From assembly GCF_900141875.1 (NCBI RefSeq), contig NZ_FQZE01000020.1:1-64000 (forward strand): DNA of 64,000 nt, in the 5' to 3' direction. This DNA is from Tangfeifania diversioriginum (GTDB lineage: Bacteria; Bacteroidota; Bacteroidia; Bacteroidales; Prolixibacteraceae). The notes below the pieces were generated by a model that saw nothing but the letters and a program-made list of their open reading frames with translations, made no database searches and had not been told where the DNA came from. Shown here in pieces: positions 18,659-26,478 of this stretch. Within the stretch, counting starts at the first letter, position 1, and every line of letters begins with the position of its first letter. Both the position numbers and the translations under genes were made by a program.

Positions 18659-19852
18659 TTAATACCCAAAATAATTTAAATACGTTTCCATATCCTTGTT
18701 GCCGCTGCCCGAAAGATTGATTACGTTCACGTCGTCCGGTTTCATTTTTATTTTTTCGAGGGCAGCCAGAGCATGCGCCGATTCCAGCGCCGGAATGATT
18801 CCCTCTTTTTGGGTGAGTAAGAGGGCAGCCTTTAATACTTCCTCATCGGTTGTCGCCATGTATTTTGCCCGTCCGGTTTTAAAAAGGTGCGCATGCAGCG
18901 GTCCGATTCCGGGATAATCGAGCCCGGCAGAAATGGAGTACGGTTCGGTAATTTGCCCGTCGCGGTTTTGCATGAGCATGGTGCGGCTGGCATGCAGCAC
19001 GCCCGGTGAACCCACCAGCAATGTGGCAGCAGTTTCTTTGGTTTCCACTCCTTTCCCGGCGGCTTCCACGCCAATCAGTTCCACCTGTTCATCGTCCAGA
19101 TAATGGTAAAAAGCCCCGGCGGCATTACTTCCACCACCCACACATGCCAGAATCCGGGTTGGAAATTCGCTGCCGGTTTTTTCCAGGAGCTGGCTTTTCA
19201 TCTCTTTGCTGATGACCGACTGAAACCGGGCCACCATGTCGGGGAACGGGTGCGGCCCTACCACCGAACCGATGATGTAGTGTGTATCTTCCGGATTGTT
19301 AATCCAGTCGCGCATGGCTTCGTTGGTGGCATCTTTCAGCGTTTTGTTGCCGCTGTGAACGGGAATTACTTTGGCGCCCAGCATCTTCATTTTTTTCACG
19401 TTGGGAGCCTGCCGCTGCACATCGAGGTCGCCCATGTAAACTACGCATTTTATTCCTTTGAGTGCGCAAACCGTTGCGGTGGCCACTCCGTGCTGACCGG
19501 CGCCGGTTTCGGCAATTATGCGGGTTTTACCCAGTTTTTCTGCCAGCAGAATTTGCCCTACCGTGTTGTTCAGCTTGTGCGAACCTGTGTGATTCAAATC
19601 TTCGCGTTTCAGGTAAACTTTTGTACCGTAATGTTCCGATAACCGGCCGGCAAAATAGAGCGGAGACGGCCGCCCCACGTAATCTTTCAACAACTGGTCG
19701 AACTCTTTTTTGAATTCCGGCGATTCGATAATCTCCAGATACCGGTGCCGCAGTTCGTCGATGTTGGCATACATCATTTCGGGAATCCACGCCCCGCCAA
19801 ACTCACCGTAATATCCTTTTTCGTTTACGTTGTATTTCATGTATTTCATCAT
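18659..19852 (-). CDS. trpB: Tryptophan synthase beta chain
   Basis: TrpB condenses indole with serine using pyridoxal phosphate. A 397-residue protein with the PLP lysine in HTGSHKLNN, the phosphate-binding [10 protein letters not shown] and the N-terminal [11 protein letters not shown]. The start may be 19852 or the in-frame ATG at 19840 ([12 protein letters not shown]), which matches relatives better. The 3' end is followed by a palindrome and trpA; trpF lies upstream with an intervening palindrome. Confidence 0.96.
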   Translation of the reverse strand: MMKYMKYNVNEKGYYGEFGGAWIPEMMYANIDELRHRYLEIIESPEFKKEFDQLLKDYVGRPSPLYFAGRLSEHYGTKVYLKREDLNHTGSHKLNNTVGQILLAEKLGKTRIIAETGAGQHGVATATVCALKGIKCVVYMGDLDVQRQAPNVKKMKMLGAKVIPVHSGNKTLKDATNEAMRDWINNPEDTHYIIGSVVGPHPFPDMVARFQSVISKEMKSQLLEKTGSEFPTRILACVGGGSNAAGAFYHYLDDEQVELIGVEAAGKGVETKETAATLLVGSPGVLHASRTMLMQNRDGQITEPYSISAGLDYPGIGPLHAHLFKTGRAKYMATTDEEVLKAALLLTQKEGIIPALESAHALAALEKIKMKPDDVNVINLSGSGNKDMETYLNYFGY

Positions 19853-19854
19853 TT

Positions 19855-19917
19855 TCTATGTGTTCTATGTGCCTATGTGGTATCTCTCTTAACCACAGTA
19901 GGCACATAGGTCACATA
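19855..19917. repeat. CTATGTG palindrome in the trpF-trpB gap
   Basis: An inverted repeat with arms CTATGTGTTCTATGTGCC...GTGGT and ACCACAG...GGCACATAGG...CACATAG. The last codons of trpF (ATG TGA) lie within it. This is a different repeat family from the GTCATTTCGA palindromes. Confidence 0.7.
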
Positions 19918-20537
19918 GTTATTCTGGTAATAAACTCTTTTAATTTTCCAACATTTTTCACCCCCGGTTCATCTTCAAAACCGCTGTTCAGGTCAATTCC
20001 GAAAAGCCGCGGGTGTTGCAGTTTTTTAATTGCTTCCGCATCTTCCGGTCCGATTCCTCCGCTTAAAAAGAAGGGAACGGTTCCCTGGTATTTTTCAAGG
20101 ATTTCCCAGTTGAATTTTTTGCCGGAACCACCCGGCAATTCCGTTTTTGTGTCGAACAAAAAATAATCAACTGTCGTTTCATATTCCCGCAGTTTTTCAA
20201 ACTGGAATTTCTCACTGAGGTTGAAAGCTTTTATCACTTTTAGCCCTTGGTCTTTCAAAAGCAGGCAGGTTTTCGGATTTTCTTTTCCATGCAGCTGCAC
20301 GAATTCAAAACCAAGATTTTTGGTAAGGCCTAAAATCTCAAACGCGTTTTCATCCACAAAAACGGCCACTTTCGTTTTGGCTGAATTGAAAAGCCCCGGT
20401 TCGGTATTTTCACCCACAAACCGTTTTGATTTCGGGTAAAAAATGAATCCCAGGAAATCAACCGGCAGTTTTTCCACTTCCTCGCGGTTTTGGTTGAATT
20501 TCATTCCGCAGACTTTTATTTTCAAGTTTTTAATCAT
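19911..20537 (-). CDS. trpF: Phosphoribosylanthranilate isomerase
   Basis: TrpF catalyses the Amadori rearrangement of phosphoribosylanthranilate. About 208 residues with the catalytic Cys in IKVCGMKF, then FVQLHGKE and the phosphate-binding LSGGIGPEDA. I start at ATG 20537 (MIKNLKIKVCGM). An in-frame ATG at 20573 would add 12 residues, but these overlap a repeat. The 3' end extends into a palindrome. Cytosolic, fourth step of the trp pathway in order after TrpD. Confidence 0.93.
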   Translation of the reverse strand: MIKNLKIKVCGMKFNQNREEVEKLPVDFLGFIFYPKSKRFVGENTEPGLFNSAKTKVAVFVDENAFEILGLTKNLGFEFVQLHGKENPKTCLLLKDQGLKVIKAFNLSEKFQFEKLREYETTVDYFLFDTKTELPGGSGKKFNWEILEKYQGTVPFFLSGGIGPEDAEAIKKLQHPRLFGIDLNSGFEDEPGVKNVGKLKEFITRITM

Positions 20538-20568
20538 CAAATTTTTTTTTAAAGTTTCATCCGTGCTT

Positions 20569-20750
20569 GTCATTTTGAGTTTTCACCCAATTTTATGGGC
20601 ATAATGAGACGATGACAGGCTAATTATTGCTGTCATTTCGACGAGTATCCGAGGAGAAATCTGTTTCAAATTCAGGGATTTCTCATCCGGAATACCGGGA
20701 TTCGAAATGACATCAGCGTATGGTTTTCTAATTGTTCTCATTATTAGTTA
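20569..20750. repeat. Long composite palindrome, copy 1
   Basis: A repeat of about 180 bases starting GTCATTTTGAG and running through CCCAATTTTAT, ATAATGAGACGAT and a GTCATTTCGA...TCGAAATGAC palindrome (20632-20711). The same unit in the same order is found at 36171-36371. It lies between trpF and the GIY-YIG gene. Confidence 0.75.
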
Positions 20751-20763
20751 TTTATAAAAATAT

Positions 20764-20791
20764 GTCATTGGCACGAGGCACGAGGAGAAAT
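20764..20791. repeat. Left arm of a split palindrome around the GIY-YIG gene
   Basis: GTCATTGGCACGAGGCACG followed by AGGAGAAAT. It is the inverted partner of 21153-21182 (shared blocks TTTCTC, TCGTGCCTC and AATGAC). The GIY-YIG gene lies exactly between the two arms. Confidence 0.65.
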
Positions 20792-20797
20792 CTGTCA

Positions 20798-21100
20798 CTA
20801 TAAAGCTTCATAGATTTCATTATTCAAAAACCACCAATCCGGATTGAATCTGTTTATTAATTTCTCCTTCTTTTCTCTTCTCCATTTTTTTATTTCCTTT
20901 TCTCGTTCAATAGCCTCATTTATGTCTTGCAAATGTTCGTAATAAATCAGAAAATGACAATTGTATTTTTTTGAAAAACCGGGCATTAATCCATGTTCAT
21001 GCTCATAAATTCTTCGTTGTAAATCATTTGTAACTCCAAGATAAAGAACTGTTTTGTTCTTGTTTGTAACAATGTAAATGAAATAATTATGGTCTCTCAT
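20798..21100 (-). CDS. GIY-YIG nuclease-like protein inside the trp operon
   Basis: A 100-residue single-domain GIY-YIG protein. The motif pair appears as YIV...YLG (residues about 9-22), the conserved Arg as DLQRRIYEH, and the metal-binding Glu as AIEREKEIKKW. It ends with the NPDWWFL motif usual for the small stand-alone UvrC/Slx1-like family that occurs in many copies in Bacteroidota. The biological role is unknown. It interrupts trpCF on the same strand and lies between two inverted palindrome arms, so it looks like an inserted cassette rather than a tryptophan gene. Confidence 0.85.
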   Translation of the reverse strand: MRDHNYFIYIVTNKNKTVLYLGVTNDLQRRIYEHEHGLMPGFSKKYNCHFLIYYEHLQDINEAIEREKEIKKWRREKKEKLINRFNPDWWFLNNEIYEAL

Positions 21101-21152
21101 ATTTTTGTTAATGTTCTAATCAAATTACAAAATGTACTGCTATTTAAACAGG

Positions 21153-21182
21153 TTTCTCAGTCGTGCCTCAGATTCGAAATGA
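21153..21182. repeat. Right arm of a split palindrome around the GIY-YIG gene
   Basis: TTTCTCAGTCGTGCCTC then AGATTCGAAATGAC. Inverted relative to 20764-20791. Confidence 0.65.
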
Positions 21183-21200
21183 CAGCTAATCAAAGTATTT

Positions 21201-21302
21201 GTCATTTCCCGCGAAGCGATCCCTTCCGGGAGACGAGTTTGCGAGGAGAAATCTCTAACTATTTGTAGAGATTCCTCGTCGCTTCGCTTCCTCGGAATGA
21301 CA
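21201..21302. repeat. GTCATTTC palindrome upstream of the GIY-YIG gene
   Basis: Begins GTCATTTCCCGCGAAGCGAT, has GAGGAGAAATCTC and its inverted AGAGATTCCTC in the middle, and ends GGAATGACA. Member of the GTCATTTCGA palindrome family. Confidence 0.75.
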
Positions 21303-21318
21303 GCAGTGAACAACGTTT

Positions 21319-21395
21319 GTCATTTCGACGAAGAATGAGGAGAAATCTAATCTTTTCAGCAGATTTCTCTCCCGAGCACTCGGGATCGAAATGAC
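21319..21395. repeat. GTCATTTCGA palindrome overlapping the trpC 3' end
   Basis: Arms GTCATTTCGA...GAGGAGAAATCT and AGATTTCTC...TCGAAATGAC. The right arm (21359-21394) encodes the last 12 codons of trpC. Confidence 0.85.
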
Positions 21396-22174
21396 AGTTC
21401 TGCAATCAGCTTTCTGCATGCCTCCCCCGGATTTTCAGTTTTCATAAAAGTTTCACCAATCAAAAATCCTTTAAAACCGTGCTTCCTTAAATAATGAATG
21501 GTTTCAGTATCGGCCAGTCCGCTTTCCGAAATTTTAACGAACCGCTCGGTAATGAACTTAGCAAGTTCCACCGACGTTTCCACATCCACTTTAAAGGTTT
21601 TCAGGTTGCGGTTGTTCACGCCGACAATATCCACAAAGTCATTCAACTTTGTCAGTTCTTCAGCATTGTGCACTTCCATCAAAACTTCCATGCCCAGACT
21701 TTTGGCTTTTTGGGCCAGTGTTTCCGCCAGTTCTTTTTCCAGGCATGCGGCAATGAGCAGAATCACATCGGCGCCAAACGCTTTGGCTTCCACAATCTGG
21801 TAGGTGTCAATCATAAAATCCTTGCGAAGAATCGGAATTTCAGGATTTACCTCGCGTGCCTTGGCCAGGTTGGCCAGTGTTCCGCCAAAATACTCGTAAT
21901 CGGTTAAAACCGACAATCCGGATGCGCCGGCATCTGCATATCCTTTAGTCACTTCTTCCACTTTCACCCCAAAGTTGATTTCACCTTTGGAAGGCGATTT
22001 CTGCTTAAATTCGGCAATAATTCCTGTAGAATTGTGTTTCAGCAAAGCCGCTTTCAGCGAGTTGCATTTCCGCTGGTAGCCCGGATATTTTTTGAGCTGT
22101 GCCACCGGAATCACTTTTTTCTGCCGGGTAACTTCCACCTTTTTTGTTTCCACTATTTTTTCGAGAATGTTCAT
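21356..22174 (-). CDS. trpC: Indole-3-glycerol phosphate synthase
   Basis: TrpC closes the indole ring from carboxyphenylaminodeoxyribulose phosphate. A 272-residue TIM barrel with catalytic residues in IAEFKQKSPSKG, ILRKDFM and GVNNRNLKTF, and the phosphate site SESGL. The last 12 residues (SFRSRVLGREIC) are encoded by the right arm of a palindromic repeat and are not family sequence; the native protein would end near KLIAEL. The start ATG at 22174 is well placed. Confidence 0.95.
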   Translation of the reverse strand: MNILEKIVETKKVEVTRQKKVIPVAQLKKYPGYQRKCNSLKAALLKHNSTGIIAEFKQKSPSKGEINFGVKVEEVTKGYADAGASGLSVLTDYEYFGGTLANLAKAREVNPEIPILRKDFMIDTYQIVEAKAFGADVILLIAACLEKELAETLAQKAKSLGMEVLMEVHNAEELTKLNDFVDIVGVNNRNLKTFKVDVETSVELAKFITERFVKISESGLADTETIHYLRKHGFKGFLIGETFMKTENPGEACRKLIAELSFRSRVLGREIC

Positions 22175-22187
22175 GTTTCTTGTTTAG

Positions 22188-22327
22188 CACCGTCCTTCAG
22201 GGCGGTGTTGCGTTTAAATTAATCTGCGACCTGGAATTTCCGAAAAATGGTATTTTAAATTTTACCATTTTTCGGAAATTCCTTCTATATCTTATATTCT
22301 TAATTTTCACCGCCCTAAAGGACGGTG
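22188..22327. repeat. Nested double palindrome between trpD and trpC
   Basis: Outer arms CACCGTCCTTCAGGGCGGTG (22188-22207) and CACCGCCCTAAAGGACGGTG (22308-22327) are inverted with one mismatch. Inside are perfect 20-base inverted arms at 22233-22252 and 22263-22282 around a 10-base AT loop. Each outer arm is itself a small palindrome. It looks like a MITE-type element. It would form a strong structure in the trp mRNA. Confidence 0.85.
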
Positions 22328-22334
22328 TTGTTTT

Positions 22335-23321
22335 TTAGACAACCACCGCCTTCAGTTTTTGTAACGCTTTTTCGCTTTTCAGCGATTCTCCGGCCATTTC
22401 CACACATTCCGGCAAACTTTTTTCAGGATAAACCAAATGCAGGCCCACGGCGGCGTTGGCTACCACCACGTTGTTTTGTTCCGCTGAACCTTTTCCTTCG
22501 AGAATATGCATAAAAATCCGGGCTGCCTCCTCAATGGAATCTCCGCCATAAATGCTTTCGGGATGAATTTTTTCAAACCCAAAATCAGCGGGCGCAAGAT
22601 ACCCCTCGGTTTTCTTCTGAGCAAAACGGGTGGAATCGGTCAGTGAAACCTCATCGTACCCGTCGTTGCTGTTAATAACAGTAAAGTTCACGTTGAGTGT
22701 TTCGTACACATTTTTGTAATGGTCAAAATTTTCGGCATTGTTTACACCCAGCACCTGGTATTTTGGCGAAGAAGGATTTATCATCGGCCCGAGAATATTG
22801 AAAAAGGTCTGCACTTTCAGGGCACCGCGGACCGGCGCAATGTATTTCATAGCCGGGTGGAAAAGTGGTGCGTGCATAAAACAGAAGTTGCTTTTGTCCA
22901 AATCGTTTTTCAGTTTGGCCGGATCGTTGCTGAATTTGTACCCCAGCAGTTCCAGCAGGTTCGACGAGCCGCTGGTTGACGAAACCGCGTAGTTGCCGTG
23001 TTTGGCTACATTTACCCCGGCGCCGGCAATAATAAAACAGGCCAGTGTGGAGATGTTAAACGTGTTTTTTCCGTCGCCGCCGGTTCCCACCACGTCGATG
23101 GCGTTGTAATCCGAAAGGTCGGTCACCAGGCACAGTTCGGCCATGGCATCGCGAAACCCGGCCAGCTCATCCGAAGTGATTGGCCGCATTTTAAAAACTG
23201 TGAGAAACGAGGCGAACTCCACCTCGCTGTGCATTCCTTTTCCCACTTGCAGCAAACTTTGTCGTGCCTCAGCGCGGGAGAGCGTGTTTCCTTCAAATAA
23301 ATATTCAAGTGTCTTTTTCAT
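22335..23321 (-). CDS. trpD: Anthranilate phosphoribosyltransferase
   Basis: TrpD joins anthranilate to phosphoribosyl pyrophosphate. About 328 residues with the PRPP site VGTGGDGKNTFNIST, the KHGNYAVSS motif and FNILGPMINPS. I start at ATG 23321 (MKKTLEYLFEG); an in-frame ATG three codons upstream is possible. It is a separate protein from TrpG here, not fused as in some enterics. Confidence 0.95.
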   Translation of the reverse strand: MKKTLEYLFEGNTLSRAEARQSLLQVGKGMHSEVEFASFLTVFKMRPITSDELAGFRDAMAELCLVTDLSDYNAIDVVGTGGDGKNTFNISTLACFIIAGAGVNVAKHGNYAVSSTSGSSNLLELLGYKFSNDPAKLKNDLDKSNFCFMHAPLFHPAMKYIAPVRGALKVQTFFNILGPMINPSSPKYQVLGVNNAENFDHYKNVYETLNVNFTVINSNDGYDEVSLTDSTRFAQKKTEGYLAPADFGFEKIHPESIYGGDSIEEAARIFMHILEGKGSAEQNNVVVANAAVGLHLVYPEKSLPECVEMAGESLKSEKALQKLKAVVV

Positions 23322-23440
23322 TGCAATCAACTATTTTTTGCGGTGCGTGCAACCTTTCTTCTTTTCTGAGCTGATGTGGACGCACCTTGATTTTCTACTT
23401 AAACTAATTAATGCCCAGGTTAAAGCCAGGGCCTGTTTTT

Positions 23441-24046
23441 TTACCTTTTGGGATCCCGTTTTATTATCGGAGAGGAAGGGGCTTTTAACCAGTTTGTAAT
23501 CATTTTTTCACCCAGTGGTGTTAAAACCGATTCGGGATGAAACTGGACGCCTTCCACATCGAATGTTTTGTGTTTCATCGACATAATCATTCCATCTTTG
23601 TCGAAACTGGTGATGTCAAAACAATCGGGCAGGTTTTCCTTTTCCACAATCCACGAGTGGTAACGGCCCACATCGAATGAACCAGGTAAATCTTTAAAAA
23701 GAACGGATTGATTGGCAGTTCGTTTTACCGGCGTGGCCATTCCGTGAATCACACGGTTCATGTTGCGCAGTTTCCCGCCAAAAGCTTCCCCGATGGCCTG
23801 GTGCCCCAAACAAACACCCAGCATGCTTTTTTTCGGTGCATATGCTTTAATAATATCCAAAAGTAACCCGGATTCTTCAGGTAGTCCCGGACCCGGAGAA
23901 AGCACAATTTTGTCGTACTTTTCGATATCTTCCAATGCAATTTCATCGTTGCGAAACACATCCACCGGCAACCCCGAAATCTTTTTGATGGCATGCACCA
24001 GGTTGTAGGTGAATGAGTCGTAATTGTCTATAACCAGTATTTTCAT
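23441..24046 (-). CDS. trpG: Anthranilate synthase glutaminase subunit
   Basis: TrpG releases ammonia from glutamine for TrpE. About 201 residues, class I glutamine amidotransferase; the nucleophile Cys is in LGVCLGHQAIG and the His-Glu pair in VQFHPES. N-terminus ILVIDNYDSFTYNLV is diagnostic. I start at ATG 24046 (MKILVIDNYD); seven upstream codons are in frame but unconserved. A palindromic repeat separates it from trpE. Confidence 0.95.
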   Translation of the reverse strand: MKILVIDNYDSFTYNLVHAIKKISGLPVDVFRNDEIALEDIEKYDKIVLSPGPGLPEESGLLLDIIKAYAPKKSMLGVCLGHQAIGEAFGGKLRNMNRVIHGMATPVKRTANQSVLFKDLPGSFDVGRYHSWIVEKENLPDCFDITSFDKDGMIMSMKHKTFDVEGVQFHPESVLTPLGEKMITNWLKAPSSPIIKRDPKR

Positions 24047-24062
24047 TTTCTTTGTTTTTGTT

Positions 24063-24159
24063 GTCATTTCGACGAGTATGCGAGGAGAAATCTGCTGTAA
24101 TGAAACAGATTTCTCCTCCTGCGTCGTCTCCCGAATGGGATCACTTCGCGGGAAATGAC
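24063..24159. repeat. GTCATTTCGA palindrome in the trpE-trpG gap
   Basis: Arms GTCATTTCGACGAG...GAGGAGAAATCTG and CAGATTTCTCCTCC...GGAAATGAC. It ends two bases from the trpE stop and begins 17 bases before the trpG start, filling the whole gap. Confidence 0.8.
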
Positions 24160-24160
24160 A

Positions 24161-25570
24161 TCAGTTAATTTCTTTCGCCATCTCAATTGCTTTTTTCAAT
24201 GCTGCCAGCTTGTTGTTTACTTCCTGCAATTCGTTTTCTTCTTTCGAATCGGCTACAATTCCGGCGCCGGCCTGGTAAAACAGGCGGTTGTTTTTGCTCA
24301 GAAATGAACGAATCATGATGGCATGATTTACTGAGCGGTCGAAGCCGAGGTAGCCGATGCAGCCGCCGTAGTAGCCGCGGTTCTGGTTTTCGTACCGGTC
24401 GATGAGTTCCATCGCTTTGTATTTGGGCGCCCCGGAAAGCGTGCCTGCCGGGAACGTTTCGCCCAGTACTTTTATCAGGTTAGTGTCGTCGGTAATATCG
24501 CCGGTTACCTGCGAAACCAGGTGGATCACATGCGAATAAAACTGCACTTCGCGGTAAGTTTCTACTTGCACATTTTCGGCGTTCCGGCTCAGATCGTTTC
24601 GTGCCAAATCCACCAGCATCACGTGCTCCGCATTTTCTTTCGGATCTTTGCTGAGTTTTTCTGCCAGTTCGCGGTCCCGGTCATCGTTACCGGTCCGTTT
24701 AAATGTTCCGGCGATGGGATGGATGGTTGCTTTGTTGTTGTTTACACGTAACTCCGCCTCCGGACTGGAACCAAAAATCCGGTACGAACCATAATCGAAA
24801 TAAAACAAATAAGGCGACGGATTAATGGAACGCAGCGCGCGGTACACATTAAAATCATCGCCTTCAAACTCCTGCGAAAACTGGCGACTCAGCACAATCT
24901 GGAACACATCGCCGCGGTAACAGTGTTCCTTTCCTTTGGTCACCATCTGTCGGTATTCTTCGTCGTTGATATTTGAAGTTTCATTGTTTTTAGGCTGAAA
25001 TTTGACGGTGGAAAAGTTCAGGTTGATGAGCAAATGATGAATGTAATCCATTTGCGATTCTTCGCCTTCCTTCAGGTTTTCCACCATGTGAATCTGATTT
25101 TTGTGATGGTCGATGGCCACGATGTATTTGTAGAAACAGTATTTTACTTCCGGAATTTCGTAGGCTTCCTTTTTTTCGGAAGTAAACTGAATGTTCTCGA
25201 AATGCTGTACCGCATCGAAGTTGATGTAACCGAACAGTCCGTTGGCCGGCAGTTCAATTTCATCAGGGAAAACATTGAAAAGCTGAAAAAAGGCATCCAG
25301 CTCGTCGTGCAGTTTTCGTTTTTCTGAAAGCATGAACTTTTCTTTTTCTTTCCCCGGAAGTTCGCGGCTCACCTTGCTGTTATTCACCGTGAAACAGGCC
25401 ACCGGATTGAAACACACAAAGGAATAAGCATTCTCATGCCCGTGGTAATCCGAGCTTTCCAGCAGAATGGCTTTTGGATAAAGTGTTCGCAACCGCAGGT
25501 AAATGCTCACCGGCGTTACCGTGTCGGCCAGGATTTTGCGAACTACAGGTTTAAAATTTAGTTTTTCCAT
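24161..25570 (-). CDS. trpE: Anthranilate synthase component I
   Basis: TrpE converts chorismate plus ammonia to anthranilate. A 469-residue protein with the chorismate-binding core: FQIVLSRQF, PSPYLFYFDYG, IAGTFKRTGND, DLARNDLSRN, AGTLSGAPKYKAMELI and GYYGGCIGYLGFD. The N-terminal region near LLESSDYHGHENAYSF carries the Leu-Leu-Glu-Ser motif associated with feedback inhibition by tryptophan. It is the first structural gene of the operon, preceded by two leader-peptide attenuators (25721-25846 and 26479-26613). Confidence 0.96.
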   Translation of the reverse strand: MEKLNFKPVVRKILADTVTPVSIYLRLRTLYPKAILLESSDYHGHENAYSFVCFNPVACFTVNNSKVSRELPGKEKEKFMLSEKRKLHDELDAFFQLFNVFPDEIELPANGLFGYINFDAVQHFENIQFTSEKKEAYEIPEVKYCFYKYIVAIDHHKNQIHMVENLKEGEESQMDYIHHLLINLNFSTVKFQPKNNETSNINDEEYRQMVTKGKEHCYRGDVFQIVLSRQFSQEFEGDDFNVYRALRSINPSPYLFYFDYGSYRIFGSSPEAELRVNNNKATIHPIAGTFKRTGNDDRDRELAEKLSKDPKENAEHVMLVDLARNDLSRNAENVQVETYREVQFYSHVIHLVSQVTGDITDDTNLIKVLGETFPAGTLSGAPKYKAMELIDRYENQNRGYYGGCIGYLGFDRSVNHAIMIRSFLSKNNRLFYQAGAGIVADSKEENELQEVNNKLAALKKAIEMAKEIN

Positions 25571-25604
25571 TTTATTATTTTGATTGTAATTGCTTCATTT
25601 TCTG

Positions 25605-25637
25605 ACCCCCTAAATCCCCCGAAGGGGGACTTGGGGA
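25605..25637. repeat. CCCCTAAATCCCCC palindrome in the trpE leader
   Basis: A G/C-rich imperfect palindrome, CCCCCTAAATCCCCC followed by GAA and GGGGGACTTGGGG, between terminator 2 and trpE. It is of a type often seen scattered in Bacteroidota genomes. Confidence 0.7.
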
Positions 25638-25720
25638 AACTGCCATTTATTAAGCTATATAATTTATTTCTGTCATTTTATACATTTCTTCTCTCTTTCC
25701 TCTCCCTCTCCGGAGGGGCT

Positions 25721-25759
25721 AAAAAAAACGGCTCACCGTGATTCGATGAGCCGTTTTTT
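25721..25759 (-). terminator. Attenuator 2 terminator upstream of trpE
   Basis: On the minus strand AAAAAACGGCTCA, an 11-base loop and TGAGCCGTTTTTTTT form a 13-bp stem with a run of eight T. It lies 18 bases after the stop of leader peptide 2 and 150 bases before trpE. Its loop contains TCACGG, complementary to CCGTGA in the leader (25788-25793). A clear antiterminator pairing with the stem was not found by eye. Confidence 0.85.
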
Positions 25760-25777
25760 GCTTTTCAGGCAATGACG

Positions 25778-25846
25778 TTACTTCTCTTCACGGATTTGTA
25801 AAAAGTTGCTGCGCCACCACCAGTTTGTATTTTTGAATAATTTCAT
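25778..25846 (-). CDS. trpL: trp leader peptide 2 (three consecutive Trp codons)
   Basis: A 22-codon ORF beginning MKLFKNTNWWWRSNF and ending REEK. Codons 9-11 (25814-25822) are TGG TGG TGG. A terminator hairpin follows after 18 bases and trpE after that, the layout of a ribosome-mediated tryptophan attenuator. The ATG overlaps the stop codon of the upstream HEPN gene as ATGA, so ribosomes finishing hepT could re-initiate on the leader. The peptide is presumably non-functional as a protein; ribosome stalling at the Trp codons would sense charged tRNA-Trp. Confidence 0.88.
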   Translation of the reverse strand: MKLFKNTNWWWRSNFLQIREEK

Positions 25847-26172
25847 TTTAACAATTCTTTCACCTCTTTTTTTAGCACAGGAAGATGATTTTTAATGGTT
25901 CCCCAAATAATTCCGTCATCAATTTTATCATACCCGTGAATCACCCTGTTTCTCATTCCAATTATTCTTTTCTCACTCGAGAGCTTAATTTTGTCATTCA
26001 GTTTTAGGAGCGCTTTTGTTGCTTCCCCAATTATTTCGAATTCTCTTTCAACAGCTCTCCTCACCATTTTGTTCTTCTGATATTGAAAGAAATCAATATT
26101 TTCAATGTACTTTTCAATCGACTCTGCCGATTCCAAAATGTCATATAAGTATTTCCTGATTGTGTCTGTCAT
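25843..26172 (-). CDS. HEPN-domain (DUF86) toxin, HepT-like (module 2)
   Basis: A 109-residue HEPN protein with RX4HXY intact as RNRVIHGY near residue 77 and the VEREFEIIGEATKAL helix. It is the presumed RNase toxin paired with the MNT protein upstream, whose gene it overlaps by 32 bases. Its TGA stop overlaps the ATG of trp leader peptide 2. Together with leader 1 upstream, this places the toxin gene between two tryptophan attenuators. It is only distantly similar to module 1 at 15945-16286. Confidence 0.85.
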   Translation of the reverse strand: MTDTIRKYLYDILESAESIEKYIENIDFFQYQKNKMVRRAVEREFEIIGEATKALLKLNDKIKLSSEKRIIGMRNRVIHGYDKIDDGIIWGTIKNHLPVLKKEVKELLK

Positions 26173-26467
26173 AAATCAGCGTTTTACTTTCTTCAACTGA
26201 TTGAATAAAATAGGGATTTGATAATGAATTGACCGTAACCAGATCAACATCCCGACCCAAAATTTCTTCCAGGTTTTCAGCCAGTAAAAAATAGTTTTCA
26301 GCATAATCTTCCGGTTTCAGGTTTTCAAATGAAACCAAAAAATCAACATCGCTATCAGCGGAAAAAGAAGAGTTAGTGGCTGAACCAAAAATCCATAATT
26401 TTTCAACTTTTAATTTTTCGCAAAGCGATGTAATTTTCCGAATGCTATTTTTTATTATTTCTGTCAT
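26141..26467 (-). CDS. MNT-domain antitoxin, MntA-like (module 2)
   Basis: A 108-residue minimal nucleotidyltransferase with GSX10DXD intact (GSATNSSFSADSDVD, residues about 27-41). By family it should AMPylate and inactivate the HEPN partner. It begins 12 bases after the U-run of attenuator 1, so its expression should require read-through of that terminator. It overlaps the HEPN gene by 32 bases, the same overlap as in module 1. Confidence 0.85.
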   Translation of the reverse strand: MTEIIKNSIRKITSLCEKLKVEKLWIFGSATNSSFSADSDVDFLVSFENLKPEDYAENYFLLAENLEEILGRDVDLVTVNSLSNPYFIQSVEESKTLIYDRHNQEILI

Positions 26468-26478
26468 TTCTTATAAAC

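Noticed and set aside
20569-21395. Regular array of repeats as a possible CRISPR
   Set aside because: Units are palindromic, irregularly spaced, of unequal length and interrupted by genes; no cas genes are present.
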